The notes beneath the pieces are model-generated. The model saw only the letters and a program-made list of their open reading frames with translations, made no database searches and was not told where the DNA came from. Below are positions 54,270 to 64,000 of a stretch of 64,000 bases of DNA, one piece after another. The stretch comes from Proteles cristata cristata. Taxonomy: Eukaryota > Chordata > Mammalia > Carnivora > Hyaenidae. The stretch's first letter is position 1, and every line of letters starts with the position of its first letter. The translations under genes were made by a program, and so were the position numbers. The stretch is taken from positions 434,001-498,000 of the forward strand of contig JAESUZ010002404.1 in NCBI GenBank assembly GCA_017311185.1. The letters are read 5' to 3'.

Positions 54270-56371
54270 ACATCTTCTTTTTTTTTAAAGGTCCCCATTT
54301 TATTTTTTTTTCTTTCATAGTTTATTGTGAAGTTGGTTTCCGTATAACACCCAGTGCTCATGCCAACAAGTGCCCTCTTCCATGCCCATCACCCACCTTC
54401 CCCTCTCACTCATCACCATCAGCCCTCAGTTTGTTCTCAGTATTCAAGAGTCTCTCATGGTTTGCCTCCCTCCCTCTCCCCAACTATATTTTTCCCTTCT
54501 CCCCCATGGTTCTCTGTTAAGTTTCTCCTGATCCACTTATAACTGAAAACATATGGTATCTCTCTTTCTCTGCCTGACTTATTTGGCTCAGCATAACACC
54601 ATCAAGTTCCATCCATGTTGCTACAAATGGCCAGATTTCATTGTTTCTCATTGCCATGTAGTGTTCCATCTTGTAGATAAACCACATCTTCTTGATCCAT
54701 TTGTCCGTTGATGGACATTTAGGCTCTTTCCATGTTTTGGCTATTTTTGAGAGTGCTGCTATGAACGTTGGGGTACATGTGCCCCTATGCATCAACACTC
54801 CTGTATCCCTTGGGTAAATTCCTAGCAGTGCTATTGTTGGGTCAGAGGGGAGTTCTATTGTTAATTCTTTTTGTATTTTATTTATTTATTTATTTATTTA
54901 GAACATTATGAGCATTTTATTTTTTTCTTTCATAGTTTATTGTCAGATTGGTTTCCATATAGCACCCAGTGCTCATCCCAACAAGTGCCCTCCTCCATGC
55001 CCATCCCCCCCTTCCCCTCCCCCACCCTCATCAGCCCTCAGTTTGTTCTCAGTATTCAAGGGTCTTTCATGGTTTGCCACCCTCCTTCTCCCCAACTATT
55101 TTCCCCTTCTCCTCCGCCATGGTCCTCTGTTAAGTTTCTCCTGATCCTCCTATAAGTGGAAGCATATGGTATCTGTCCTTTTCTGCCTGACTTCTTTCAC
55201 TCAGCATAACACCCTCAAGTTCCATCCATGTTGCTACACATGGCTAGATTTCATTCTTTCTTATTGGCATGTAGTATTCCATTGTGTAGATAAACCACAT
55301 TTTCTTGATCCATTGGTCAGTTGATTGACACTTAGGCTCTTTCCATGATTTGGCTATCATTGAAATTGCTGCTATGAACATTGGGGTACATGTGCTCCTA
55401 TGCATCAGCACTTCTGTATCCCTTGGATAAATTCCTAGCAGTGCTATTGCTGGATCATAGGGGAGTTCTATTGTTAATTTTTTGAGGAAACTCCACACTG
55501 TTTTCCAGAGGGGCTGCACCAGTTTACATTCCCACCAACAGTGTAGGAGGGTGCCCGTTTCTCCACATCCTCGCTAGCATCTAGAGTCTCCTGATTTGTT
55601 CATTTTAGCCACTCTGACTTGTATGAGGTGATATCTGAGTGTAGTTTTGATTTGTATTTCCCTGATGAGGAGGGATGCTGAGCATCGTTTCATGTGTCTG
55701 TTGGCCATCTGGATGTCCTCTTTGGAGAAGTGTCTGTTCATATCTTCTGCCCATTTCTTCACTGGATTATTTGTTTTTCGGGTGTGGAGTTTGGAGTGTT
55801 CCTTATAGATTTTGGATACTAGCCCTTTATCTGATAAGTCATTTGCAACTATCTTTTCCCATTCCATCTGTTGCCTATTAGTTTTATTGATTAGTTTCCT
55901 TTGCCATGCAGAAGATTTTTATCTGAATGAGGTCCCAATAGTTCATTTTAGCTCTTGATTACCTTGCCTTTGGAGATGTGTCCAGTAAGAATTTGCTGCA
56001 GTTGAGGCCAAGGAGGCTGTTGCCTGCTTTCTCCTCTAGGGTTTTGATGGTTTTCTGTCTCACATTCAGGTCCTTCATCCATTTTGAGTTAATTTTTGTG
56101 TATGGTGTGAGAAAGTGATCTAGTTTCATTCTTCTGCATGTTGCTGTCCAGTTCTCCCAGCACCATCTGTTAAAGAGGCTGTCTTTTTTCCATGGGTAAC
56201 TCTTTCCTCCTTTGTCAAAAAATAGTTGGCCATATATTTGTGGGTCCAATCTGAATTTTCTATTCCATTGGTCTATGTGTCTGTTTTTTGTGCCAATACC
56301 ATACTGTCTTGATGATGACAGCTTTGTATTAGAGGCTAAAGTCTGGGATTGTGATGCTGTCACATCTTCTT
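54270..56371 (-). mobile_element. Two L1 3' parts joined head to tail within one target duplication
   Basis: 'acatcttctt' at 54270-54279 and 56362-56371 brackets the whole unit. Left L1 (54280 to about 54867): T-rich end, 3' UTR and ORF2 end, stopping at 'ttctattgttaatt'. Then an A/T-rich tail complement (TTTA units, 54870-54900) and a second, longer L1 3' part on the same strand, about 54901-56361, reaching the ORF2 C-terminal region ('gctaaagtctgggattgtg'). The two copies differ by roughly 10% by eye and have different short sequences beyond their 3' ends ('ggtcccc' vs 'agaacattatgag'). No duplication is seen around the inner junction. Confidence 0.88.
55574..56363 (-). pseudogene. L1 ORF2 C-terminal remnant
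   Basis: Open reverse-strand stretches (134 codons from 56363 down to 55962, and 97 codons from 55867 down) read as L1 ORF2 C-terminus: 'NRHIDQWNR', '[27 protein letters not shown]', then '[20 protein letters not shown]'. The frame is interrupted between them and the RT core is absent because of 5' truncation. Inactive. Confidence 0.85.
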
Positions 56372-57535
56372 ACTATAGTGGCTCACCTTCTGATTACTTC
56401 CACTGTCCTTCCTGAACTCTAAAACAACTGTGGCCATAGGAAGCTGAATCTGCATATGGCCACAGAATCTCAAAAATGCACAGTATCTCACTAGCAAAGA
56501 ACCTAGTCTATTTGGGAGCCATTTGTCCTGCACTAGCACCAGGCAGCTTTTTTACCAAACCCAGAAGCCTGGTTTTTCTCTGTTGTACACAGTAGATGTC
56601 ACAGTTGACCCATGAAGAGCATAACAGGGATATTATGGCAGCTGCTGGTAGACCCCAGGGAGTCTTCCTAAAGGGCCAATATAGCTGATACTGTCATTGT
56701 TCATTGTTTATCTGGTTAACCACCTGGTAATCCACCATTCCTAGTACTGAGGAGTTGTGGCAGAAGTCTTCGAAAGCCTTGACAATTTGATTTCCCTTTT
56801 ATTTGGTCAGGGTCTGTGTGGAGCTTCTGGGGGTCCCACATGCTTTTTGTCTTTGTGTCCTACACTCCCTGAGCATCTCTTCTTCCCACTTCAAGGGTAG
56901 TGCCTAAGTGACCTTGACTCTCCAGTTGTTTTCATTAAATAGAGCAGCCAAAGTCAAGCCCAGAGAGCTGCTTTGCAACTGCCCTATACAGTTCTGTCTT
57001 TTGTTATTGATTCTTAAAACTCTATATCCCTCCTTTCCAAGGTCTCCTTTGACTAGCCATGTTTTCCTGTATGCTCATCATCTTTGCCCAGTGGGACAAC
57101 CATGTTTATACCACAAGATTATCTTGCCTCTCTGGACTGTGGCTGACTGCATCAGAAAGTGTGTTTTAGGGAGGTGGTAGGGCTGCAGCTAAGAACTGAA
57201 AGATGGAGAAGATTCAGACAGGCTGAGGAAAGGGTGGTGGGGAAGAATGAAGGAAGGCAGGAATGGAAAGTAGAGGGCTGGAAATAGGATGAGTATGATA
57301 CTGTGCAGTGTAACTAACTGGCTTAGCTGGCATTAACTAGGATTTTGACAGCAATATGCAAGTGGCCGTGGGAGGAAGGAACAGACTGCAGAGACCTCAA
57401 AAGTCAGTCTGGATCCATATTCTGAACCCAAATAGTACCATAAATATGAGCAACCCCATGGTATAGATTAGGGCTGCACATTTTGAGTGAAGAGAGAACA
57501 GAACTAAAATTATCAAATACCAGTGACTATTGTAG
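56372..57535. other. Unique sequence
   Basis: No repeat, RNA gene or coding exon recognised. The 90-codon frame at 56908 has no domain. Confidence 0.4.
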
Positions 57536-57537
57536 CT

Positions 57538-57583
57538 GGTGTGTGTGTGTGTGTCTGTGTCTGTGTGTGTACGTGTATGTGTA
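57538..57583. repeat. TG-rich microsatellite
   Basis: (GT)n with TCTGTG and TACGTGTATG interruptions. Its complement gives the artificial His/Thr repeat of the reverse frame at 57397-57618. Confidence 0.9.
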
Positions 57584-57594
57584 TCACTAACACC

Positions 57595-57800
57595 TATCAG
57601 GAATGCATTGGGTGGCAAGAAATAGAAGCTTAACTTGCAGTGTCTTAAAGAGGGTCAGTTTATTTCATATACAAGAAATCTGGAATTTGATAGATTCAGC
57701 ATTGGTTCAATGTGTTGATGAGGTCTCTGTCAGTGTCAGGGCTGATGATTCTGATATTATCTTGGTCACAAGAAAGCTCCCACCACTCCAGACATCACAT
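57595..57800 (+). repeat. Possible old DNA-transposon-age repeat, unassigned
   Basis: 'gcattgggtggcaagaaatagaagcttaacttgcagtgtcttaaagagg..cagtttatttcatata' has the layout of an old repeat ('ggcaagtaacagaaa..gcttaaa..aatttattggctca'). Tentative. Confidence 0.3.
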
Positions 57801-58009
57801 CTTTGTTAAAGGAATGAGGAATGGGGAAAATAGAATCAGTGTCATCTGTCCCTTTTATTAGGAAAGCAGAAACCTTTCCAGAACCACTTCAGACTTCTTC
57901 TATTCTTCAGAACTGTGCTACCTAGCCACCTATTCCTCACTAAGAAGGATCCTAGGAAAGTGAGGATTAAGCTCTTTCAGCCTCTAAGGTGGAAGGTGCT
58001 AAGAAACAA

Positions 58010-58185
58010 TCAAACAATGTCACTATTATGCTCACGCTAAAACTGGACAGATGTCAATATCACTGTCCATTACAAGTGAGAAAATTGGTTTCAGAAGGAA
58101 AATACCTTGGCTAAGGTAACATAGGTACTATCTGGGAGAGTTAGAATTTAAATCCTGCCCTCCACATGAGCTCTAGCAGCCTGAA
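58010..58185 (-). repeat. MIR SINE
   Basis: 'tatcactgtccattacaagtgagaaaattggtttcagaaggaaaataccttggctaaggtaacataggtactatctgggagagttagaatttaaatcctgcc' in reverse-strand MIR order. Confidence 0.7.
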
Positions 58186-58189
58186 TATG

Positions 58190-59260
58190 CCCTTGAACAT
58201 TGGCATCTCTGCTGGCCCTAAAAGCAAGCTCCTCAAAATCCTATAGACTAAGTGTGATAGGGAAAATGTGGAACCTCAAGATTACTTGGCTTTCTCAGGA
58301 AGCTAGGGTTCCTGCAGTGTTGCTGGATGCAAGTGGTGGATGGAGGAGGTATAAAGAGGGGAAAGCAGAAAATTAAGCCCTTGCTCTTTGTTCTCACTGG
58401 CACCTAAGTAAAGTTAGACCTGCAGCTCTGGGAGGGGGTATCTGTTTTTGAAGAAAGAACAAAAAGACCTAGAAGTATGATCTGTTAAGCTAGAGGAATT
58501 GCTCTAGGAAAATACTGTAGCATACTCAGGCTCTCTGCTGTTTCTGGAATGGGTGGCTGACAGGCCCCAGTTCATGAGGGAGCCTGTATGCGAAATAAAA
58601 GGCTTAGTTAAATTTGATTAAATGATATTTCCTATGGAGTCAAAAATGACAAGTACTGATTTCCTATCAATCACACCTTAGGTGACTATTTTAAAAGCAA
58701 ATTGTCCCTCCTGACAAAGAGAAAAAAGAACATTTCTGGATGTGAGTTTTTGCCCTGCATGTGGCTATTTGGAAGACTTTTAGAAGTGAAAATGCCAGAT
58801 TCTGGGAGAGAAGCAGCCAGTATTGAGGTTTGGCTCCTGGTTGGTAGATATTACTGGCCTAGGGAGGGAAGTCACCGGAGAATCCCAACCTCTCCTGTCT
58901 GGCAAAGAGACAAAGCAGCTCTTAGACATTGGCTGACACTGGGTTTGATTTCTACCAAAGCAATCTCCAGTCTGCTCAGACTTTCAAGAGAGAAGTCTGA
59001 GGAACAGATTCCTTTTTCCTTGCACTGAGAGATCTCAAGATGCATTTTCAATTCTTTCAGTGAATGGCATCAGATCTAACCAGCTCTGGGATCTCTGTCT
59101 CCATTTTGTTTCAACAGTGGTGTTTGAGTAGTTTGATGATTCTAGAGGCCTTTCATGGGCCAGGACAAAGGCAAGAAAAGTGAATTTTGAAGACATGATA
59201 TTAAAGGAAAAAATAAATCAGAGAAACTGTTTAAAGGACTCCTTGAACCTTTATTTTTAA
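58190..59260. other. Unique sequence
   Basis: No repeat recognised. The 108-codon forward frame at 58702-59028 shows no known domain, no splice context and no strong start; it is the longest frame in the window not explained by a repeat, and I treat it as chance. Confidence 0.35.
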
Positions 59261-59264
59261 GCCT

Positions 59265-59465
59265 TGCATACTTAGCCCTTCCCACACAGGGCTTTTGCTT
59301 TTCCCTCTGTCTAGGGGTCTCTGATCTTCATCCTTTTCCTGGAAAACACATTTGGGACTCAACTCAAATGTGGCCCCTTGAGGAAGCTTTCTCTAACTCT
59401 TCCACACAGGGAGTCACTCTTTCCTGTGGCCGTAGCACGGACTCAACTGTGGCAATTTACCTAAG
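59265..59465 (+). repeat. L2 LINE fragment
   Basis: 'acacagggcttttgcttttccctctgtctaggg', 'gggactcaactcaaatgtggccccttgaggaagctttctctaactcttcc' are L2 3' body words in order. Confidence 0.75.
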
Positions 59466-59468
59466 AGA

Positions 59469-59612
59469 GCAGTGATTCTCAAACATTGCATTCAAAGGAT
59501 TTCCTGCAGGTTTGCACCAAATACAGATTTCGGGCTCCAACACCCCAGAGTTTCTGACTCTATATATGTAGGGTAAGAATTTGCAATCTGCATTGTAAGG
59601 AGGAACACAGAA
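59469..59612 (+). repeat. MER5A DNA transposon (hAT-Charlie type), 3' truncated
   Basis: 'gcagtgattctcaaacattgcattcaaaggatttcctg', 'aaatacagatttcgggctccaacaccccagagtttctgactc', 'gtaagaatttgcaatctgcatt'. Forward MER5A, missing its last third. Confidence 0.8.
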
Positions 59613-59861
59613 GATTCTTATAAACCCTAATTTTGGAGCTCATTGCTTCACGTGGGGTGTCATCTGACCATTCTTTGGAAAGTTTTGTGGTCGAATAATT
59701 ATTTGTTCTAAGTGGTCTATTTCTTCTGCAATTACACTAGCTTCTCTGGGCATAGGCCAGTATCTCCAGTGATAAGCACAGTGTCCAGCACAGAGCAGGC
59801 CCTCACTATTCTAGGGAGTCAGGAAAAAAGACTAATATTTCATTGGTTTTATTGCCCCTCA

Positions 59862-60090
59862 TTTAAAAATTTATTTATTTTGAGAGAGAGAGAGACAGAC
59901 AGAGAGAGACAGAGGGACACTTCAGGCACAGGAGGGGCAGGCAGAGAGAGAGTCCAAAACAGACTTTGAGCCATCAGCATGGAGCCTGATGTGGGGCTTT
60001 TAGCCCATAAACCATGAGATCATAACTTGAGCCAAAATCAAGAGTCGGACTCTTAACTGAGTCACTCAGGTGCTCCTACAGCTCATTTTA
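59862..60090 (-). mobile_element. Older carnivoran SINE
   Basis: Element 59862-60077: 'tttattttgagagagagagag', 'gagccatcagcatggagcctgatgtggggctttt', 'gagatcataacttgagccaaaatcaagag', head truncated at 'gagtcactcaggtgctcc'. Flanks share 'ctcattt' (59856 and 60083). Confidence 0.9.
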
Positions 60091-60765
60091 TTGATAAAGA
60101 AATGAAAGCCCATGGGACGTACAGCTGTCACTCAAACCTAGACTTGAGTCTAGGTACATTTCACGCACAAAGATAGTTTGTACAGAAGAGGATAAAAATC
60201 CTAAAGTATAAACACTCGAGGGGACCTTATCTTCTTGGTTCTGTTTATGTTCCTTTGGGTTTTAGGCTAGATTCTATCTAGGATATATTTACCCCCATCC
60301 CCTCAGTTATGTACTAGATATATTTTGAGTTTCTTTGGAAGTTCCTCTCAAGCCATGCTACCACCCAAGTCAAGAAAGGACATAACATGTATGAAGTAAC
60401 TTCAACCCTGTTGTCACTGACCCTGTACTGAATATCAGATTCTCTTCAGAACTTAAAGCTCCAGATGTTGTTAGATGGGAATGGGTAGGGGAGCTGTGAA
60501 GTCACATTGCAACTGGAGTCAGCACCATGGCAACACAGTGCCCCATGCAAATTGAAATTATGAGGTTTTAGGAAGGAAGAGAAAATAGTTCATAGAGAAG
60601 AAAGGAATGTAATAAGTTTCTAGCAAAGATGAGAGGCCATATTACTTCAGAGTGATGAAAGAGCTGGACAGACAAAAGAGCAGCTCACAGATGTTTCCAG
60701 TTCCTATATGGCTCAGCTGTGTTTCCTGCCCTTGTATCCTGTAAAATACTCTCGATTTCTTATAA
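60091..60765. other. Unique sequence
   Basis: Nothing recognised on either strand. Confidence 0.4.
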
Positions 60766-60766
60766 T

Positions 60767-61025
60767 CAACCCTCCTCATTTATTTTTTTTTAAGTTTTTT
60801 AATGTTTTATTTATTTCTAGGAGAGAGAGAGAGAGACAGCGTGAGCAGGGGAGGGTCAGAGAGAGAAGGAGATACAGACTCTGAAACAGGCTCCAGGCTC
60901 TGAGCTAGCGGTCAGCACAGAGCCCGACGCGGGGCTCGAACCCACGAATCGCGAGGTCATGACCTAAGCGAAAGTCGGACGCTTAACCGACTAAGCCACC
61001 CAGGTGCCCCAACCCTCCTCATTTA
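60767..61025 (-). mobile_element. Young felid SINE with perfect target duplication
   Basis: Element 60783-61009, reverse strand. Perfect 16-bp duplication 'caaccctcctcattta' at 60767-60782 and 61010-61025. T-run, 'aatgttttatttatttctaggagagagagag', B-box complement 'ctcgaacccacgaa', head 'gacgcttaaccgactaagccacccaggtgcccc'. Few differences from the shared subfamily sequence. Confidence 0.97.
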
Positions 61026-61680
61026 AAGATAGTTTAAATCTGTTCCTTGAAACCTAAGGCAGTGAGCAAATGAAAGACTCACATACAGTCTTAGAAATAA
61101 GACCATTTGCTGCCCCTTGTCTCCTTGCTATTGAGAGGTCCCACAGAAAGCTGCCATCTTGCATCTAATTTCAATAAATCCTGACTTGTTTTCTAGCCAA
61201 TTCTGGGGTAAAGTCATTCTCTCTCCCTTTGCTGGTTTGTACGTTAACATCCAATCTGGGTTCCCATGAAATTTGAGGAAAGTTTAGAATAAAAGACTCA
61301 AGTTAATTTGCATCCCAAGCTTACAATGTCTGTATGTTTGCTGCCTTTACTGAGAATCTGTTCATAGGAGCTATGCCCAACAAGTGAACACTGAGCAGGC
61401 AGAACCCAGTGAAATTTAGGCTCTCAGTACAGTAACTTCTGCTCTTGGGCTAGTTTATTTGCACATCAATTATAGGCAGACTTAAGCACAAGAAATCAGT
61501 TAGGAAACAGTGGATTAACTTGGCCAAAAGATACATTGACTTCTGATAAGCCCTATCAACTAATTGGTTAATAAATTGACCAAGCCATCAAATCTGTACA
61601 AGTTCACTGACTGACATAGCACTGATTCAATAACACCCCATTCTTGGAAACAAGAGATGCTCAAGGGGAAACTATACATT
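61026..61680. other. Unique sequence, possible LTR scrap
   Basis: 61100-61260 contains 'tttcaataaatcctgactt' and a CT-rich stretch, faintly like an LTR poly(A) region, but no partner or boundary was found. Confidence 0.3.
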
Positions 61681-61684
61681 TAGA

Positions 61685-61860
61685 ACCAGATACACTAGCC
61701 TTTCAGCATAAGTTTAAGCAAATTTACTTAACCCTGAGCCTCAGTTTCCTCATCTGTAAAATGAGTATATGGAGTATTGCAATGTATAATGTAGAAAAAC
61801 AGCTACCAGAATGCTCAGCGCATGCTAAATGCTCAGTATGTTTATTTTCTTTCCCATACC
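61685..61860 (+). repeat. MIR SINE
   Basis: 'tttaagcaaatttacttaaccctgagcctcagtttcctcatctgtaaaatgagtatatgg', 'ccagaatgctcagcgcatgctaaatgctcag'. The best-preserved MIR core in the window. Confidence 0.85.
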
Positions 61861-62460
61861 AGTAACTCAGGTTACATAAGAGCTGAAATGAGCCTCTCCT
61901 ATTTTCTCTCTTAAAGCTATCTTCCAAAATAGCTGCCAACCAAGAGCCGAGTTAACAGGTGGACCAGCTATAGCATGGAAACACCAGTTGCTCACCCACA
62001 CTAACCTGATGTTGCTTCCCTCATAAATTCTAGTTCTGTCCTCTGGACTCTCCTTCACCATCTCTTAACCTTAAAAGAGCAGAATCATCCTTCCTCCTAG
62101 GTTTGTTGTGGAGATTGCATGAGGAAATGATTGAGAGAAAATGGTTAGGGAATTGTAGGGCTCTCAAAGAGATTGGCTGAAGATTGGCATGTGTCTAGTT
62201 TTCCAAAGCCAAGTGAGTCGTCCTTGGAAGAGCAGCCAGGATGAGGGAAAACCTTTTTAAAGTTTCTTTTGGGCAACGTATTCCCTCAGATGTTCTTTGT
62301 TAATATAAATTAATTAGGTTTCAGATGAAAGACAATATCTTAGTTATATTAGCACCGTTGATAGCAATGATTAATGAACTTCCATTTGATTTATCAGATC
62401 TGAGAATGAAGAATGAGTGGCAAGGGAGAAAGGAAATAACACCCATGGGAGGAATACGAT
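61861..62460. other. Unique sequence with AT-rich block
   Basis: 62280-62400 has 'taatataaattaattaggtttcag', 'tagcaatgattaatgaac' and 'tttgatttatcagatctg': clustered homeodomain/TCF-like words in non-repeat DNA. No coding signal. Confidence 0.25.
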
Positions 62461-62464
62461 TTTC

Positions 62465-62595
62465 CTATTCATTAAGTTAGTTCACAAATGATAAGTTTTG
62501 TTATTACTATTTTACACATCAGATATAGACTCAGAGGTTGAGTAGCTTGTGAACTTCACACAGGGGATAGAGATGGAATTTCAGTGGTTTGTTTG
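62465..62595 (-). repeat. MIR fragment
   Basis: 'ttgttattactattttacacatcagatatagactcagaggttgagtagcttgtgaacttcacacagg' in reverse-strand order. Confidence 0.7.
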
Positions 62596-62659
62596 ACTTT
62601 AAACACTGTTTGTCCCAGTTACTCTTTTTTTTATTTTTTATTATTTTATTTATTATTTT

Positions 62660-63140
62660 ATTATTGATTACTAATAAATCAATATAGCACGTAGTAGCTT
62701 AAAACAGCATTATAATATGTCCGTGGATTCCGTGGATCAGGAATTCAAGATATGGCACAGTAGGAATGCCTTGTCTCCCCCTCAGTGAATAGTGGTGACT
62801 TTATGGACTCCTATGAATGCAACTTCACTTCCATGTTTGGCAGTTTATACTGGATATTAGTGTGGACCTTAGCCAGTGCTGTTGACCAGAACACCTACAG
62901 GTGGCCTATACATGTGGCCTGGACTTTTTAACAGTATAGTGGCCTCAAGGAAGTTGGACTTCTTAAACGGTATCTCAGTGAATAAGACAGAAGCTGTATC
63001 ACCTTTTCTTATTGAGGTTTAGAAGTCTACCACATTCTGTTGGTTACAGTTAAGTTACAAGCCTGCCAAGTTTCAAGGGGAGGGGACAAAAATCCCTTTC
63101 CTGGTAAGACTGTCAAAGGAGCTGTAGTCATTTTTCTTTA
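62660..63140 (+). repeat. Old interspersed repeat, copy B, family not assigned
   Basis: Landmarks shared with 50180-50665: 'agtagcttaaaacagcattataat', 'gtggatcaggaattcaag', 'tggcctcaaggaagttggacttctta', 'cacattctgttggtta', 'gtttcaaggggaggggacaaaaatcc', 'gactgtcaaagg'. About 480 bp. Confidence 0.5.
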
Positions 63141-64000
63141 ATTTTCCTCTGGTTTTATAGGATAGCTGTGACCTATACTTTGATAGAAGATGGCAGGCCA
63201 TTTGCATCAATATTTTTTTGCTTCCCACTATTGTCTAGGACTGCCTGTAATTAGTGCTAAAGCAGCAGGTGGGACCAGAGGCTAGGCCGCATCTGAAGGC
63301 TGACCTGTCAGCTGACTTGTTGACATCTTCCAGTTGTTTATATAGGCTTTGCCAAAGCATGTAAGACTTCTGAGCTCTGGTATACATCAGCAGGAGCTAG
63401 AAATCCCAGTTAAAGCTGCCAACAGAGGCTGAAAAAAGCAAGCAGAATCTTTGTGTTATCTGGAAGAAAAATGGAATGTATGGGAGGTGGACTTTGCATC
63501 GGTGATAACTGGCAGAAATAATGAAAGGAACATTACAAGGGTCACTGTTGTCAGCCACGTAAAAATAATCGCTTGTCCAGGAAAAGGACAGTTCACAAGG
63601 AGATTTGACCATAATAGCAGTGAATGTCCTAAAAGGATCTAACATGTGGGAAACAACATCTATGTGCCACTCTCTGTCCTAGATATTCAAATCACATCAT
63701 TCTCCAGTGACTAGGACATTTCCTGTTATTTGAAGGCAGTCACTGAGTGGCTTTGTTGAGTGACTTAATGACTGTATAGAATTTGATGTATTACAGGTAA
63801 CCGCCTTTATGGTACAAATTTTCAATGTGCAGAAGATGAATAAATGCCCAATCCCCAAATCTGCCCTACTTTACTCCCATTGGAAATCACCAAGCTCAAG
63901 TCAAACCATTAACAGAGTCCTCTTTTTCTATGGTAGAGTTTTCTAATCTATGATTACTTTTTTCAGCTTCCATCTGAAAAAGATAGAGACAGGGACATTT
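63141..64000. other. Unique sequence
   Basis: No repeat or RNA gene recognised. Frames at 63397-63645 (reverse, 82 codons) and 63451-63642 (forward, 63 codons) are antisense to each other with no known domain. Confidence 0.4.

Noticed and set aside
58702..59028. 108-codon forward frame not covered by a repeat
   Set aside because: No domain, signal peptide or start context that I can defend; length is within chance for 64 kb of mammalian DNA.
61100..61260. Possible LTR with an AATAAA poly(A) signal
   Set aside because: No boundaries, no target duplication and no similar copy in the window; the resemblance is too weak.
1..64000. CRISPR array, operon, phage or other prokaryotic system
   Set aside because: Repeat content (SINE, L1, MIR, ERV) is mammalian; no regularly spaced direct repeats with unique spacers and no dense coding.

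Overview
The window reads as non-coding nuclear DNA of a carnivoran mammal, most likely a cat (Felidae). The main evidence is about twenty copies of a tRNA-Lys-derived SINE with the feliform type of body (a 'ctgtgctgacagctcagagcctggag' core in three dialects), its Pol III boxes, and A-rich L1-type tails. Young carnivore L1 pieces and old shared mammalian repeats (MIR, L2, MER5A, MER20, MaLR) make up most of the rest. I found no exon, CpG island or intact host gene. Every open frame I checked is either part of L1 ORF2, part of a decayed retrovirus, or a chance frame in unique or repeat DNA. The window looks intergenic, or like the inside of a very long intron.

Layout. 1-18 kb: mostly unique DNA with old MIR, L2 and L1M fragments, one MaLR LTR, one MER20 and several SINEs. 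A 33-nt 5' half of tRNA-Cys sits at 11,988 between 16-bp direct repeats. 18.1-21.25 kb: an older L1 whose 5' part is inverted (twin priming), itself hit by two SINEs. 21.6-21.9 kb: a TATC/GATA microsatellite arranged as an imperfect palindrome. 23.55-25.6 kb: a younger twin-primed L1 with a 16-bp target-site duplication. 26.2-28.8 kb: an old L1 3' end, three SINEs and a three-piece L1 insertion that looks like twin priming plus a template jump. 31.6-36.4 kb: L2, MIR and SINE pieces. 36.5-41.9 kb: a complete but decayed endogenous retrovirus (two LTRs, gag/pro/pol remnants, no recognisable env) inside an older repeat. 42-54 kb: unique DNA, SINEs and an L2-rich stretch. 54.28-56.36 kb: two L1 3' parts joined head to tail inside one target-site duplication. 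56.4-64 kb: unique DNA, MER5A, MIR and a young SINE with a perfect 16-bp duplication.

Nothing here forms a pathway. The content is a record of retrotransposition. The most notable points are the tailless tRNA half and two L1 insertions whose structure is best explained by reverse transcriptase jumping between RNA templates. Repeat families are named from memory of consensus sequences and boundaries were read by eye, so expect errors of a few to about 20 bases at well-marked ends and more for the old repeats.
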